A stretch of 64,000 bases of DNA. It comes from Aulosira sp. FACHB-615. GTDB taxonomy: Bacteria > Cyanobacteriota > Cyanobacteriia > Cyanobacteriales > Nostocaceae. The notes under the pieces were generated by a model that saw nothing but the letters and a program-made list of their open reading frames with translations, made no database searches and had not been told where the DNA came from. Location of the stretch: positions 62,001-126,000 of the forward strand of contig NZ_JACJSE010000010.1 of the NCBI RefSeq assembly GCF_014698045.1. Direction: 5' to 3'. The translations under genes and the position numbers were made by a program. Shown here one piece after another: positions 24,720-33,858 of the stretch. Position 1 is the stretch's first letter; each line of letters opens with the position of its first letter.

Positions 24720-24743
24720 AGAGACGTTGTATACAACGTCTCT
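24720..24743. repeat. Perfect 24-base palindrome between convergent genes
   Basis: The arm AGAGACGTTGTA is followed directly by its complement TACAACGTCTCT. A related half-site at about 47470-47490 (TGTAACGTCTCTAC) shows it is a dispersed repeat. No T-run follows, so use as a terminator is uncertain. Confidence 0.6.
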
Positions 24744-24789
24744 GATGTGAAGTAGAAATACTATTTTTGCAAGCAACTTAGGATGAGTG

Positions 24790-25251
24790 TTAACTCTTAG
24801 CGAATAAGACAGGTGCTTCTAGTATCTTCAACTGAATCAGTAAAATAATTACAATAGTGTAAATTGTGGAAGATACTAAACCTGATAACAGTTCTTTTTT
24901 GAGGTTGCGTTCTTGTGAATCTTTTTGAAAGATATCTTTAGAACCGTATTGCATTAAGAGAATCCCTACAACATTAGACAGCCAATAACCCACGATGGCA
25001 CAAGGTATGAACAATTTTGGGGAAAATAAACTACATAAGTACCCAAAAAAGTAAGCAATGGGTAGATTAAATACAATATCATTCCACCAACACAAAGGGG
25101 ATAGTAAATATCCCAAAACCAGCAAGAATCCACCTCTCAGCTTTTTGAAAATATTTTTGTGGGATTCTTGAGGAACAGTCTGGGGCGATCGCTCTGGGGC
25201 GGTATTTACTGCTAAACTCAACTCTTGACTAGCTTTTTGGGCGCTTTCCAT
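24790..25251 (-). CDS. Multi-span membrane protein of unknown function
   Basis: The 153-residue product has a polar N-terminal 35 residues, then about four hydrophobic segments: GGFLLVLGYLLSPLCWWNDI, FNLPIAYFFGYLCSLF, PKLFIPCAIVGYWLSNVVGI and VSSTIYTIVIILLIQLKIL. No transporter or enzyme motif was recognised. It converges on the SPFH gene with a palindrome between. The ATG at 25251 gives a plausible cytosolic N terminus. Confidence 0.7.
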   Translation of the reverse strand: MESAQKASQELSLAVNTAPERSPQTVPQESHKNIFKKLRGGFLLVLGYLLSPLCWWNDIVFNLPIAYFFGYLCSLFSPKLFIPCAIVGYWLSNVVGILLMQYGSKDIFQKDSQERNLKKELLSGLVSSTIYTIVIILLIQLKILEAPVLFAKS

Positions 25252-25459
25252 AAATACACACTATTCCTCTCGGCTTTGTGTATTTTAAACGCAAATTGGA
25301 CATAAGTCTATTAATATCTTAATATTTCAAGACTTAACATCATAAACAAAGTCAGCGTAGTACTCCAAGCGCACCACGCTGACTAACAGAAAATAACTTG
25401 TTCTGAACCCGCGCAGGCGGTCACTGAACTTGTCGTTTATCTTGACCTCATTACTTGGA

Positions 25460-27211
25460 TTAACGCAACAATTCCTCGACTTGATGTTGACTCCACAAAA
25501 TTCTATACAAGCCTTCTTGCTGCACTAAGTCTACATGATTGCCGGCTTGGACAATTTGACCTTTATCCATGACTAAAATTCGGTCGGCGGCGGCGGCGGC
25601 TGATAGTTGATGGGTGATAAAAATTACTGTTTTGCGACTAGTTCCACTAGAAAGATTTTTGAGAATTTTGGTGGCTGTTTGATTATCAACGCTCGATAAA
25701 GCATCGTCCAAAATTAAAACTGGCGCATCAACTAACATAGCTCTCGCTAAAGCTGTGCGTTGTCTTTGTCCGCCAGATAAGGTAATACCGCGTTCACCAA
25801 CTAGAGTTTCGTATTGTTGGGGGAAATTCAGAATTTCGGGATGAATCTGAGACATGACAGCCACAGATTCGACATCTTGTTGTTCGCGCCCTGGGTCAGC
25901 GTAGCGGATATTATTTTTGATGGTGGTGCTGAATAAAAAACTGTCTTGGGGAACATAAGCGATCGCACTCCGCAAATCAGATAAGGCAATTTTGGTAATG
26001 TCTATCCCATCTAAAAATAACTGTCCGGGAGCAATATCTAACAACCTGGGTAAAGCATTGGCTAAAGTTGATTTCCCCGAACCAATTGCGCCAACAATCG
26101 CTACAGTTTCTCCAGGTACAATCGTAAAATTGACCTGATCTAAAGCTGGTGTTGTTGCTTCTGGGTAAGTAAAGCTGAAGTTTTTGGCGCTAATTTCTCC
26201 CTTGACTTCTGCCACGGTTAAATTTACCACATCAGCCGTGTCTTGAATTTTGGGAGTGACGCTGAGAATCGATTCTAAGCGATCAATACTGACTTCACCT
26301 CGTTGATAGGTGGTAATGGTAAAACCTAATAAAGCGGTGGGAAATACTAGCCTTTCTACATAAATTAGCAGTGCTAAAAAGTCCCCAACGGCTAAAGTTC
26401 CGCCAGAAATTCGGGTTGTTCCTAACCAAATAATAATTAAAGAACTGAGATTAGCTAAACCGCCAATTAAAGGAAACAACACATTGCGGCTTTTGGCTAA
26501 TTGTAAGTTCGCTCTTAATAGCTGTTGATTTTTTTTGGCAAAGGCTTGGCGCTCGTTTTCTTCTTGAGCGTAGATTTTAATTAAGGCAATGCCGCTAATA
26601 TCTTCTTGAATTAGTTCACTAATATCAGAGAGTTTTTCTTGGACTTCGGCTTGTTGTTTGCGGAGGCGATCGCTAAACAAATGTACCAACAAAAACATCA
26701 TAGGATACACTGCCAAGGAATATAGTGTCATATCGACACTAATCGTCAACATGACTGGCAGTGTTAAAGCATAAGCAAAAAAAGTATTGGCTAAACTCAG
26801 TACGGCAAAACCCAATAAACGCCGAATATTTTCCACATCGCTGGTAGCACGATTAATCAAATCTCCGGCGGTATTGGTAGCAAAATAAGCAGGTTCTAAC
26901 TTGAGTAAATGTTCAAAAATCCGTTGTTTTAGGTCAAATTCTACCTGTCGTCCTACGCCAAATAGCCAGATTCGAGAAGCCATGCGGATTAACCACATTG
27001 CTGAACTCAACAAAACAATGATTACTACATAATGTATGAGTTGGTTCCAACTAAATTGGGTTGACAGTATATCAACACAACCGCGAATCAACCAAGGAAT
27101 ATAAACGCCCAAGCCATTGACAGACAACAAAGCAAAAATACCTAATGTTGCCTCTACCCAATGAGGACGCAGGTAAGCACCGAGTTTAGCTAGTCGTCGA
27201 GATTTTGCCAT
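25460..27211 (-). CDS. ABC exporter, fused permease and ATPase (MsbA/MDR type)
   Basis: The 583-residue half-transporter has about six membrane helices in residues 15-310 and a complete nucleotide-binding domain from about residue 340. That domain has Walker A GAIGSGKST, Q-loop YVPQDSF, signature LSGGQRQRTALARA, Walker B VLILDDALSSVD and the switch His in FITHQLS. It works as a homo- or heterodimer that exports a hydrophobic or lipid-like substrate; the substrate is unknown. The gene is single, and the next gene on this strand is a membrane protein 278 bases upstream. No periplasmic-binding partner exists nearby, as expected for an exporter. Confidence 0.9.
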   Translation of the reverse strand: MAKSRRLAKLGAYLRPHWVEATLGIFALLSVNGLGVYIPWLIRGCVDILSTQFSWNQLIHYVVIIVLLSSAMWLIRMASRIWLFGVGRQVEFDLKQRIFEHLLKLEPAYFATNTAGDLINRATSDVENIRRLLGFAVLSLANTFFAYALTLPVMLTISVDMTLYSLAVYPMMFLLVHLFSDRLRKQQAEVQEKLSDISELIQEDISGIALIKIYAQEENERQAFAKKNQQLLRANLQLAKSRNVLFPLIGGLANLSSLIIIWLGTTRISGGTLAVGDFLALLIYVERLVFPTALLGFTITTYQRGEVSIDRLESILSVTPKIQDTADVVNLTVAEVKGEISAKNFSFTYPEATTPALDQVNFTIVPGETVAIVGAIGSGKSTLANALPRLLDIAPGQLFLDGIDITKIALSDLRSAIAYVPQDSFLFSTTIKNNIRYADPGREQQDVESVAVMSQIHPEILNFPQQYETLVGERGITLSGGQRQRTALARAMLVDAPVLILDDALSSVDNQTATKILKNLSSGTSRKTVIFITHQLSAAAAADRILVMDKGQIVQAGNHVDLVQQEGLYRILWSQHQVEELLR

Positions 27212-27488
27212 TAAAGCAACTTTGCAACTCCATCATCCTAAAACAAACGGATCGTAGGTTTATATTTTATCTACAAAGAATTCAGGAGTGTGTCATCAGA
27301 ATTCAGTAGAGAAAATTATCTGCTGAATTCTCATCCTAAATTGCAGTCAAAGATAGTAGTTTGGCGTGGGAGTAGCGATAGATACTATTTCTGATTGCCA
27401 CTTAGGCTCAATGCTGAATTCAGGTTTTTAAATAAGGCCAGCCACTAGGGGATAGCATTGCGGCCTTGTTAATTTTACTTTTTTAACC

Positions 27489-28166
27489 CTAGGACTGGCG
27501 ACCACGTAAGAAAAAGTAAACTTGGTTAAGGTAACTTTCCCAAACTTGGGTAGTAAGTTGCAGTGTTTCCGCACTGGGTACAAAGTCCTCTAATCGCAAA
27601 CCCCGTTCTCGAATTTGCTGGGGATTTTGTAACAAGTACGGTGGGATTTTGATATCCGCCGCGTTAAGTGCGATCGCACTTACATCACTAGTTGTCACAC
27701 CAGGAGTAAATGCAACCAGTACTTCCGAACCAGTCGCCCCAGCCGGCAGATAATTTCTGACCAGTGCCTGATTTGTTAAAGTGGAATTAGTAGCTGTCGC
27801 CGCAATTGGTGATCTCACCAAAAAATAAGCGATCGCTGGTGTACTGGACAACAGCAAAATAATCAGCGATGCAGCTAGTAATGTTCCCCCCGGTTTTGCT
27901 ATCCCACCATCCTTAATTTTCTGGGCGGCAAAAATCATCATTAACACTGATGCACCCAAGGGTTTGAGTGGAAAGGAGATCACCCTCCACAAAGAAGCCA
28001 CAGCTGGTTCATTAGGATTAATGAACGACAACGCTATGACAACCAAAATAATCACCAAGACCACCCTTCCGGCGAAAGTTCCTTGAGGATAGAACCTCTG
28101 GAACAAAGAATATACGATAGTGCCTACAAGCAGCCACAGTAGTACGCGGCTCAACAATATGAACAT
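27489..28166 (-). CDS. Membrane protein of unknown function
   Basis: The 225-residue protein has about four hydrophobic segments in its first 120 residues: ILLSRVLLWLLVGTIVYSLF, GRVVLVIILVVIALSFI, PLKPLGASVLMMIFAAQ and LLAASLIILLLSSTPAIAYF. A soluble C-terminal domain of about 105 residues follows, rich in polar residues, with TTSDVSAIALNAADIKIPPY and QVWESYLNQVYFFLRGRQ. It is not recognised; it may be a shortened relative of a larger envelope protein. A weak hairpin (AAGGCC...GGCCTT, 27434-27467) lies after its stop. Confidence 0.65.
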   Translation of the reverse strand: MFILLSRVLLWLLVGTIVYSLFQRFYPQGTFAGRVVLVIILVVIALSFINPNEPAVASLWRVISFPLKPLGASVLMMIFAAQKIKDGGIAKPGGTLLAASLIILLLSSTPAIAYFLVRSPIAATATNSTLTNQALVRNYLPAGATGSEVLVAFTPGVTTSDVSAIALNAADIKIPPYLLQNPQQIRERGLRLEDFVPSAETLQLTTQVWESYLNQVYFFLRGRQS

Positions 28167-28442
28167 AGAGTAACTCTCAAATTTTCTAGTGCGATCAGCC
28201 TAGGTTTGGAGCAAGATTGTGTATTTGACCGTCAAATTGTAATCGCACTTTTACTTGACTGCAAATATTACCAGCCTCACACCTAAAGACTACCGTCGTA
28301 GTGATTTTAGAGCAATTTTTTGACACTGCGTCTATTATTTATAATTTTCCAGGTGAGAAAAAATTTTTTCTGTCACCCTTACACCCTTACATCCCTACAC
28401 CCATAATTAATTGAGGAATTTTTAACTCAGAGGGGAAAAACT

Positions 28443-29441
28443 ATGTCGCCACAAAAACCCAGCATTTTAGTCACCGGGGGCGCAGGATACATCGGTTCTC
28501 ATACTGTACTGGCTCTCAAGCAAGCAGGTTATGACGTGGTAATACTTGATAACCTGGTCTACGGTCATCGAGAGTTGGTAGAGCAAGTTTTACAGGTAGA
28601 ACTGGTAGTGGGTGATACAAACGATCGCCCTTTATTAGATGAATTATTTAAAACCCGTAATTTTGCGGCTGTGATGCACTTTTCTGCTTATGCTTACGTA
28701 GGCGAGTCCGTGACTGACCCCGCAAAATATTACCGTAACAATGTGGTCGGTACGCTGACTTTATTAGAAGCAATGCTGGCTGCATCCATTCACAAGTTCG
28801 TATTTTCTTCTACCTGCGCCACCTACGGAGTCCCAGAAGTCGTCCCAATTCCCGAAGACCATCCCCAAGACCCCATCAATCCTTATGGGGCTACTAAGCT
28901 GATGGTAGAGCGGATTCTTGCTGATTTTGATGTTGCTTATAATTTAAAATCAGTCCGGTTCCGCTACTTTAATGCGGCTGGTGCGAATCCTGATGGTTTA
29001 CTAGGTGAAGACCACAACCCAGAAACTCATTTAATTCCTTTGATATTATTAACAGCTTTGGGTAAGCGGGAATCTATCTCAATTTTCGGCACAGATTACC
29101 CCACATCTGATGGTACTTGTATTCGTGATTATATTCATGTGAACGATTTAGCCGATGCCCATGTTTTAGGGCTGGAATATTTATTACAGGGTGGCGATAG
29201 CGAAGTATTTAACTTGGGTAACGGTAATGGTTTTTCAGTGCGTGAAGTGATTGCGGCGGCTGAGTCGGTGACTGGCTTCTCAATTCCCGTCCAAGAATGC
29301 GATCGCCGTCCTGGTGATCCACCTGTTTTAATTGGTAGTAGTGAAAAAGCGAGAAAAATCCTCGGCTGGCGATCGCAATATCCAGATATCCAAGATATTG
29401 TGAGTCATGCTTGGCAATGGCATCAAAAACGACACAAATAA
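28443..29441 (+). CDS. galE: UDP-glucose 4-epimerase
   Basis: GalE interconverts UDP-glucose and UDP-galactose for polysaccharide synthesis. The 332-residue product has the Rossmann GGAGYIGSH motif at the N terminus, the catalytic SSTCATYG and YGATKLMVE (Ser/Tyr/Lys triad, Y-x-x-x-K), NPYGATK, and the substrate loop IFGTDYPTSDGTCIRDYIHV. GWRSQYPD near the C terminus is family-typical. ATG 28443 has AGAGGGG about 8 bases upstream. It stands alone, with repeats of the Nostoc type on both sides. Confidence 0.92.
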   Translation: MSPQKPSILVTGGAGYIGSHTVLALKQAGYDVVILDNLVYGHRELVEQVLQVELVVGDTNDRPLLDELFKTRNFAAVMHFSAYAYVGESVTDPAKYYRNNVVGTLTLLEAMLAASIHKFVFSSTCATYGVPEVVPIPEDHPQDPINPYGATKLMVERILADFDVAYNLKSVRFRYFNAAGANPDGLLGEDHNPETHLIPLILLTALGKRESISIFGTDYPTSDGTCIRDYIHVNDLADAHVLGLEYLLQGGDSEVFNLGNGNGFSVREVIAAAESVTGFSIPVQECDRRPGDPPVLIGSSEKARKILGWRSQYPDIQDIVSHAWQWHQKRHK

Positions 29442-29631
29442 AAAGTGCTGAGTCACCGAAGTTTGCTCAACGGGGGAAAGCCTCCGAACTTTGCTCAACG
29501 CGGGGAACCCGCGCACGCAAGTTCTCTCCGCACGCAACTTCTCGCTGAGTTGAAAGTGCTGAGTTACAAGACCACTCATCTCATATCTGGTAAAACACTG
29601 ATTATACAGACCGCAGGAGAAGAATTTTTTT

Positions 29632-29661
29632 CTCAGCACTCAGCACTCAGCACTCAGCACT
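29632..29661. repeat. Heptamer tandem repeat (TCAGCAC)x4
   Basis: Four adjacent copies of the 7-base unit TCAGCAC are present. The same unit in the other orientation (GTGCTGA) occurs at 41481-41504. It follows a region of ACTTTGCTCAACGxGGG-type duplications at about 29455-29520. Confidence 0.7.
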
Positions 29662-29670
29662 TCACTACAA

Positions 29671-30276
29671 CTAACTTCTTCTTGTCTGTTGCCAGAAAAC
29701 TACGAAAATCCCGACTAGTACAAAACCGGGAATTGCGATCGCCCAGGGTGGTAAAGTTTTTGTAGTTTCCTGAGCTACAGCATCACTGTTGGCATTATTA
29801 ATATTGACTTTTTGAGAATCTTGTGTATTACTTTGAGTACCAGCAGCGACGGTGACTTCAAACTTGAGGGTAAAGGGTTTGAAATTAGCGCCTTTTGCGG
29901 GTTTACCACTGAGTTGTAATTGATAAAGTCCGGGTTTGGGGAAGGTGATTTCGGTTCCGGGAATACCTTGGAAGCGTTCGGCGGATACAGGTTTGAGGGA
30001 TGGTTCCAGTAGTGCTGGTTCGCTGGGGGTGTGGGGTTCGGCGTAAACTGCCAACTGACAATTACACTGAGCGAGGGGAATGGTTTGTCCACCTTTCCGT
30101 GCCAGAGCAAACCAAGCTTGGGTAGGTTCGCCAGCACGGGGATTATCATTGGGTTCGAGATGGAGAGTCGCGCCGACATCTGCGGCTACTTGGACTTTAT
30201 GGGCCAAGACTGGGTGAATATTAGTAATTGCGATCGCTACACAAAACAGCAATAATGCGGATTGTAATTTTTTCAT
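29671..30276 (-). CDS. Exported, membrane-anchored protein of unknown function
   Basis: The 201-residue product has a signal peptide (MKKLQSALLLFCVAIAITNI, cleavage after VLA). A beta-sandwich-like domain follows with HLEPNDNPRAGEPTQAWFAL and YQLQLSGKPAKGANFKPFTL, reminiscent of Ig-like or copper-resistance-type domains. An Asn-rich linker and a C-terminal membrane helix (PPWAIAIPGFVLVGIFVVFW) complete it. The mature protein begins close to His residues (LAHKVQVAAD), which suggests possible metal binding, but no firm motif exists. It precedes no operon partner except the UreH-like gene transcribed in the same direction 233 bases upstream. Start is uncertain: 30294 is also possible. Confidence 0.65.
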   Translation of the reverse strand: MKKLQSALLLFCVAIAITNIHPVLAHKVQVAADVGATLHLEPNDNPRAGEPTQAWFALARKGGQTIPLAQCNCQLAVYAEPHTPSEPALLEPSLKPVSAERFQGIPGTEITFPKPGLYQLQLSGKPAKGANFKPFTLKFEVTVAAGTQSNTQDSQKVNINNANSDAVAQETTKTLPPWAIAIPGFVLVGIFVVFWQQTRRS

Positions 30277-30463
30277 GCTTGGAAAATAATTCATGCTCAC
30301 CAAATAAGGCAAAAGTTAAAAGGCAAAATAAAGAAAAATAAAAATGCTCGTAAGCCTCTAAATTTATATATGGAACAAAATAAAAACATTTATTTCGAGG
30401 CGCACAGCAGCGAAAAATAATATGTCCTGATGAAATCCCCTAAATTTATTTATGGAGATTATC

Positions 30464-30512
30464 TTTTTACTTTTTACTTTTTACTTTTTACTTTTTACTT
30501 TTTACTTTTTAC
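30464..30512. repeat. Seven tandem TTTTTAC heptamers overlapping a stop codon
   Basis: Seven perfect, uninterrupted copies of TTTTTAC run from 30464 to 30512. The last copy contains the TAA stop codon (30509-30511) of the UreH-like gene on the minus strand. This STRR array is one of the longest perfect ones in the window. Confidence 0.85.
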
Positions 30513-31726
30513 TTCTTAACCTGCTCACCTGCTTTTACCCAACGCAACAGCAATACTCCAAGGGTAGCTGTAACTAGTAGCACTGTTGCCAACTTATTAC
30601 CCCAAGTTGATTTTAGAGAACCCAGGTAATGGGAACCTATCACCACTGCATGAAAGGTACTCAAGATTAAAGCCGGCACAGTTAAAAGATGAATTTGTCG
30701 CCAAAGTTTACCCCAAGATTTTTGCAACGATTCCCAACTCGTTAAAGCAGCAGGAGTCATTAAGATCAATGCTACAGCACCCGCAGCTATCCCCCAGCGA
30801 AATTCCCTGGGAAAAAACCAAAAAGCGGCAAAATTCCATTGCAGAGAATGTTCAATGTTATGGGTGGTGTGGACTAAAGCCAGCACAAAAGCACCCACAC
30901 CCAAAGCCCGCCGATAACGCATAGGTGCAGCCCATAAATTACTAATTGGGCGAGCAATTAAAGCCAACATCAGACAAAATAGGGCGGCGTGTCCGGTGTA
31001 GTCTACCATTGTGTCGCCAGTCCGCAATAAGGTGATTACACCAATGGACAGTGTTACCCAACCACCTAAGCGAAATAATTGACTGCGCCTATCTTTACTA
31101 ACTAACGAAGTGGAAACACCAACCCCCAACATCGTGGGTAAAGTTCCTAAACCAAAGGCTAACATTGTGGCTGCACCCATCCAGAGGTTGCTGGTTTCTG
31201 CGGCTTTGATTTGAGCCGCATATAAGAAACCACAAGGCATTAAACCCCAAGTCATTCCCAAAAATATGGGTGTCCACCATTTGGTTTGCGAGGAAAGTTT
31301 GACCATACCTGCACTCAGGTGATCGTGTAAATTACTTTTTAATAAAGGGTGTAATACCGGAATATGGGGCAACCAATTTGGTTTAATTTGCCCTAAGCCA
31401 AACCAAATCAGCATAATTCCCGTAATCATCGCCATCCAACGGCGAAATTCACTGCCAATTCCCGCTAGTTGTCCACCTTCAAACAATACCGAACCGACAG
31501 CCCCAATTCCTGCACCCACCAGGGCGTAGCTCAACATTCTGCCAAGATTCAGTAAAAAGTGAAATATTAATTGCTGTTGCCAAGTCGAGGAAAATTCTGA
31601 GGTCGATTTCTGCCCATTTTGCTTACCAGACAACGAAAAAGCCACTGTTAAAGGGCCACACATCCCGAAGCAATGCCCAAAACTGCCGAGAAATCCCAGG
31701 ATGGCGATGAGCGACAAATCTAACAT
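30509..31726 (-). CDS. UreH-like/SafE-type membrane protein fused to a ferric-reductase-like transmembrane domain
   Basis: The 405-residue protein has two halves. The first (about 1-245) begins LGFLGSFGHCFGMCGPL, the GHCxGMCGP hallmark of the UreH-like/DsbD-type transmembrane domain, with the conserved second copy MTWGLMPCGFLYAAQ. The second (about 255-400) is a four- to five-helix bundle with His residues in VHTTHNIEHS, RQIHLLTV and FHAVVIGSHYLG, the heme-ligand layout of ferric-reductase-like domains. Together they suggest a thiol/metal and electron-transfer role across the membrane, but the reaction is not known. Its stop codon lies in a TTTTTAC array. Confidence 0.78.
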   Translation of the reverse strand: MLDLSLIAILGFLGSFGHCFGMCGPLTVAFSLSGKQNGQKSTSEFSSTWQQQLIFHFLLNLGRMLSYALVGAGIGAVGSVLFEGGQLAGIGSEFRRWMAMITGIMLIWFGLGQIKPNWLPHIPVLHPLLKSNLHDHLSAGMVKLSSQTKWWTPIFLGMTWGLMPCGFLYAAQIKAAETSNLWMGAATMLAFGLGTLPTMLGVGVSTSLVSKDRRSQLFRLGGWVTLSIGVITLLRTGDTMVDYTGHAALFCLMLALIARPISNLWAAPMRYRRALGVGAFVLALVHTTHNIEHSLQWNFAAFWFFPREFRWGIAAGAVALILMTPAALTSWESLQKSWGKLWRQIHLLTVPALILSTFHAVVIGSHYLGSLKSTWGNKLATVLLVTATLGVLLLRWVKAGEQVKK

Positions 31727-31845
31727 ATCCAGCCTTCAGCACTGCCCAAACAAGGAACAATATGTCAAATTTTCGCCTCTGTCAACAGACAAGTCGTCAA
31801 ACTTGTGTTTGCGCTACTCTAGGTTTGGAAAGCAGGGTTCAATGT

Positions 31846-32874
31846 ATGCAAAAACGGATTTGGCTAGTGCTGTTGGTGCTGGTGGTAGTTGTCATTGTTG
31901 GTAGTAGAAGTATTGCGTTCAATAGTTTTTTACCCCAGGCTGCTGCACCAGAAATTGTTGAGCAAGTACCAGCCAAGGAAGCTCAACCCAAGCCGCCAAT
32001 ACAAGACAATACACCACAAGTTTCCCTTGAGAATTTGCTTGCCCACATTGAAAAGTTAAATTTTCAACGCCATACAACAGCAGAGCGATCGCGTACTCGT
32101 ACATATATCACAAGTGAATTAAAAAAATCCGGCTGGAAACCACAGCTAGAGAAATTTACTGAGGGTGTGAATATCTTTGCAGAACGTTTAGGGACTGACA
32201 AAACAGCAGGTACAATCCTCGTCGGCGCACATTATGATACAGTCGCCGCTTCTCCTGGTGCTGATGATAACGGTACTGGGGTGGCGGTACTCTTAGAAAT
32301 TGCCAGATTACTTGGTTCCCAACAGACACCACGCACTTTACAGTTAATTTTTTTTGACAAAGAAGAAGCCGGACTTTTGGGTAGTAAAGCTTTCGCCGCT
32401 CAAGCCAAACGGTTAAAAAATCTCAGTGGTGTGATTGTTATGGATATGGTTGGTTATGCTTGCTACACTCCTGGCTGTCAACAATATCCACCGGGTTTAC
32501 CTGTAACGCCACCCAGCGATAAGGGAGACTTTTTAGCAGTGGTAGGAGATACGGAACATTTACCTTTGCTGAGTGCTTTTCAAAACCCACAACCAGCTAA
32601 TTTTCCAGCCGTTCTCACAGTACCTATTCCATTGAAAGGATTACTCACACCTGATACTCTGCGGAGTGACCATGCACCGTTTTGGTATCAAGGAGTAGGG
32701 GCAGTTTTAGTAACAGATACAGCTAATCTGCGTAGTCCCCATTATCATCAACCTAGTGATCAGCCTAGTACAATAGAGCGATCGTTTTTTGCAGGTGCGG
32801 CGCAAATTGTTGTGAATACTACCTCTGCTTTGTTAGCCAAACATGAAAGTTTAGCAACTCCCATTGCGCCTTAA
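31846..32874 (+). CDS. M28-family zinc peptidase, membrane-anchored
   Basis: The 342-residue product begins with a signal anchor (MQKRIWLVLLVLVVVVIVGS). The peptidase domain carries M28 metal ligands and catalytic residues in order: VGAHYDT (His/Asp), SPGADDNGTGVA (Asp), FDKEEAGLLGS (Glu-Glu), VMDMVGY (Asp), and SDHAPF (His). An insert with two Cys (GYACYTPGCQ) follows the fourth motif. These aminopeptidase-type enzymes remove N-terminal residues from peptides outside the cytosol. A longer start at ATG 31762 has a good AAGGA site and would add 28 Cys-rich residues; I prefer 31846 because the signal anchor then lies at the N terminus, but this is not certain. Confidence 0.83.
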   Translation: MQKRIWLVLLVLVVVVIVGSRSIAFNSFLPQAAAPEIVEQVPAKEAQPKPPIQDNTPQVSLENLLAHIEKLNFQRHTTAERSRTRTYITSELKKSGWKPQLEKFTEGVNIFAERLGTDKTAGTILVGAHYDTVAASPGADDNGTGVAVLLEIARLLGSQQTPRTLQLIFFDKEEAGLLGSKAFAAQAKRLKNLSGVIVMDMVGYACYTPGCQQYPPGLPVTPPSDKGDFLAVVGDTEHLPLLSAFQNPQPANFPAVLTVPIPLKGLLTPDTLRSDHAPFWYQGVGAVLVTDTANLRSPHYHQPSDQPSTIERSFFAGAAQIVVNTTSALLAKHESLATPIAP

Positions 32875-32984
32875 GGCTAATAAGCTGTTACACATTTAAA
32901 CTGCATAATTAGGGCGGGCAAGATGCCCACCCCACAAGAGTTATTAGCATTTCCGTTATGTAAACTAGATGTGGTTTAGCTTAT

Positions 32985-33034
32985 CCTGCCTCCTGCTTCC
33001 GGTTGGTGAGCGCAGCCGAACCACCGCCTCCTGA
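32985..33034. repeat. Dispersed repeat, GGTTGGTGAGCG family, copy 2
   Basis: The segment reads CCTGCCTCCTGCTTCC, then GGTTGGTGAGCGCAGCCGAA, then CCACCGCCTCCTG. It is nearly identical to copy 3 (48116-48156), which lies in a coding sequence, and related to copy 1 (4059-4126). It ends 4 bases before the next gene stop. Confidence 0.7.
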
Positions 33035-33038
33035 CTTT

Positions 33039-33473
33039 CTACTTAACTTGTGGGTAGATTAACACCCAGTTTTGTTTATCATTAAGTTGGAAATATAAAC
33101 CTTGAAAAATCATCCGTAACGCAATGCGCGTCCTCAGATAATACCTAATTAAATGAGTTCCTGGTTGGGCAAAGACATCATCATAGTTTTGGCTGTAACC
33201 AAATGGTTTAGAACAATAGTTACCAATACCTTGGACTGATAACACAAAAAATGGTGCTTTTTTGTATTCATCGGGAACCATGAAAATCCCATATACATGA
33301 TGTTCGCCACGCCAGGGTTGCACAACAACTTGAGAGGCTGTTATCTGAAGTTTTTGTTTGTTTGATTTTAAAAAAGCTTCTGAGTTACATTGCGAGTTAT
33401 GTACAGGCCAAAACAAAGTCACAAACAAGATTGCAACTAGCAAAATTAATATATAGATAATTGGGCGACGCAT
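33039..33473 (-). CDS. Exported protein of unknown function
   Basis: The 144-residue product has an N-terminal membrane segment (RRPIIYILILLVAILFVTLF). A small beta-rich domain follows with QVVVQPWRGEHHVYGIFMVP and SKPFGYSQNYDDVFAQPGTH. Two cysteines (NSQCNSE and GNYCSKP) might be bonded outside the cytosol. No family is recognised. No strong ribosome site precedes ATG 33473, and a repeat lies beyond its stop. Confidence 0.55.
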   Translation of the reverse strand: MRRPIIYILILLVAILFVTLFWPVHNSQCNSEAFLKSNKQKLQITASQVVVQPWRGEHHVYGIFMVPDEYKKAPFFVLSVQGIGNYCSKPFGYSQNYDDVFAQPGTHLIRYYLRTRIALRMIFQGLYFQLNDKQNWVLIYPQVK

Positions 33474-33640
33474 ACAAGATGAAATCTAAAGTTTTTAGCT
33501 GTCATTCGGGCTGCTGACTCAAGGCTCAAGTAAAGTATGTTTGCGGGATAAATTCTGCTCTCTATTAACATCCGCAACAAAAAAATAGAGATGAGCATTT
33601 TCCGTAGATACTTTGCATATTCGTGGAGTATAAGTAGGTG

Positions 33641-33787
33641 GACACAATTATTTAGAAGACGCATTTCGACTTCTCCCCAAGGGAGACGCTACGCGAACGC
33701 TCAATGCTCGATCCTTGAGAAGACGAGGGTTGAGCGCAGTCGAAACCCGGCAACTTCAAGTTAGGTTTAATTTAGTCCTTCTACTTA
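33641..33787. repeat. Dispersed repeat pair, long form
   Basis: This element begins GACACAATTATTTAGAAGAC, includes GCATTTCGACTTCTCC and CGCTCAATGCTC, and ends AGTCCTTCTACTTA. A short inverted copy at 51858-51922 has the same two ends and centre but lacks two interior blocks present here. The long form may have acquired insertions. Confidence 0.6.
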
Positions 33788-33858
33788 CATATAGAGCACT
33801 TTTGAAGTAAGTGAGGTAAAGCATGAGTATTAAGTAATGAGTAATAAGTAATAAGTAT

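Noticed and set aside
29632..29661. CRISPR array
   Set aside because: The heptamer and octamer tandem runs here and elsewhere have no spacers, so they are STRR repeats. No true CRISPR was found.
29445..29765. 106-codon plus-strand frame after galE
   Set aside because: It runs through ACTTTGCTCAACG and TCAGCAC repeats and overlaps the end of a real gene on the other strand.
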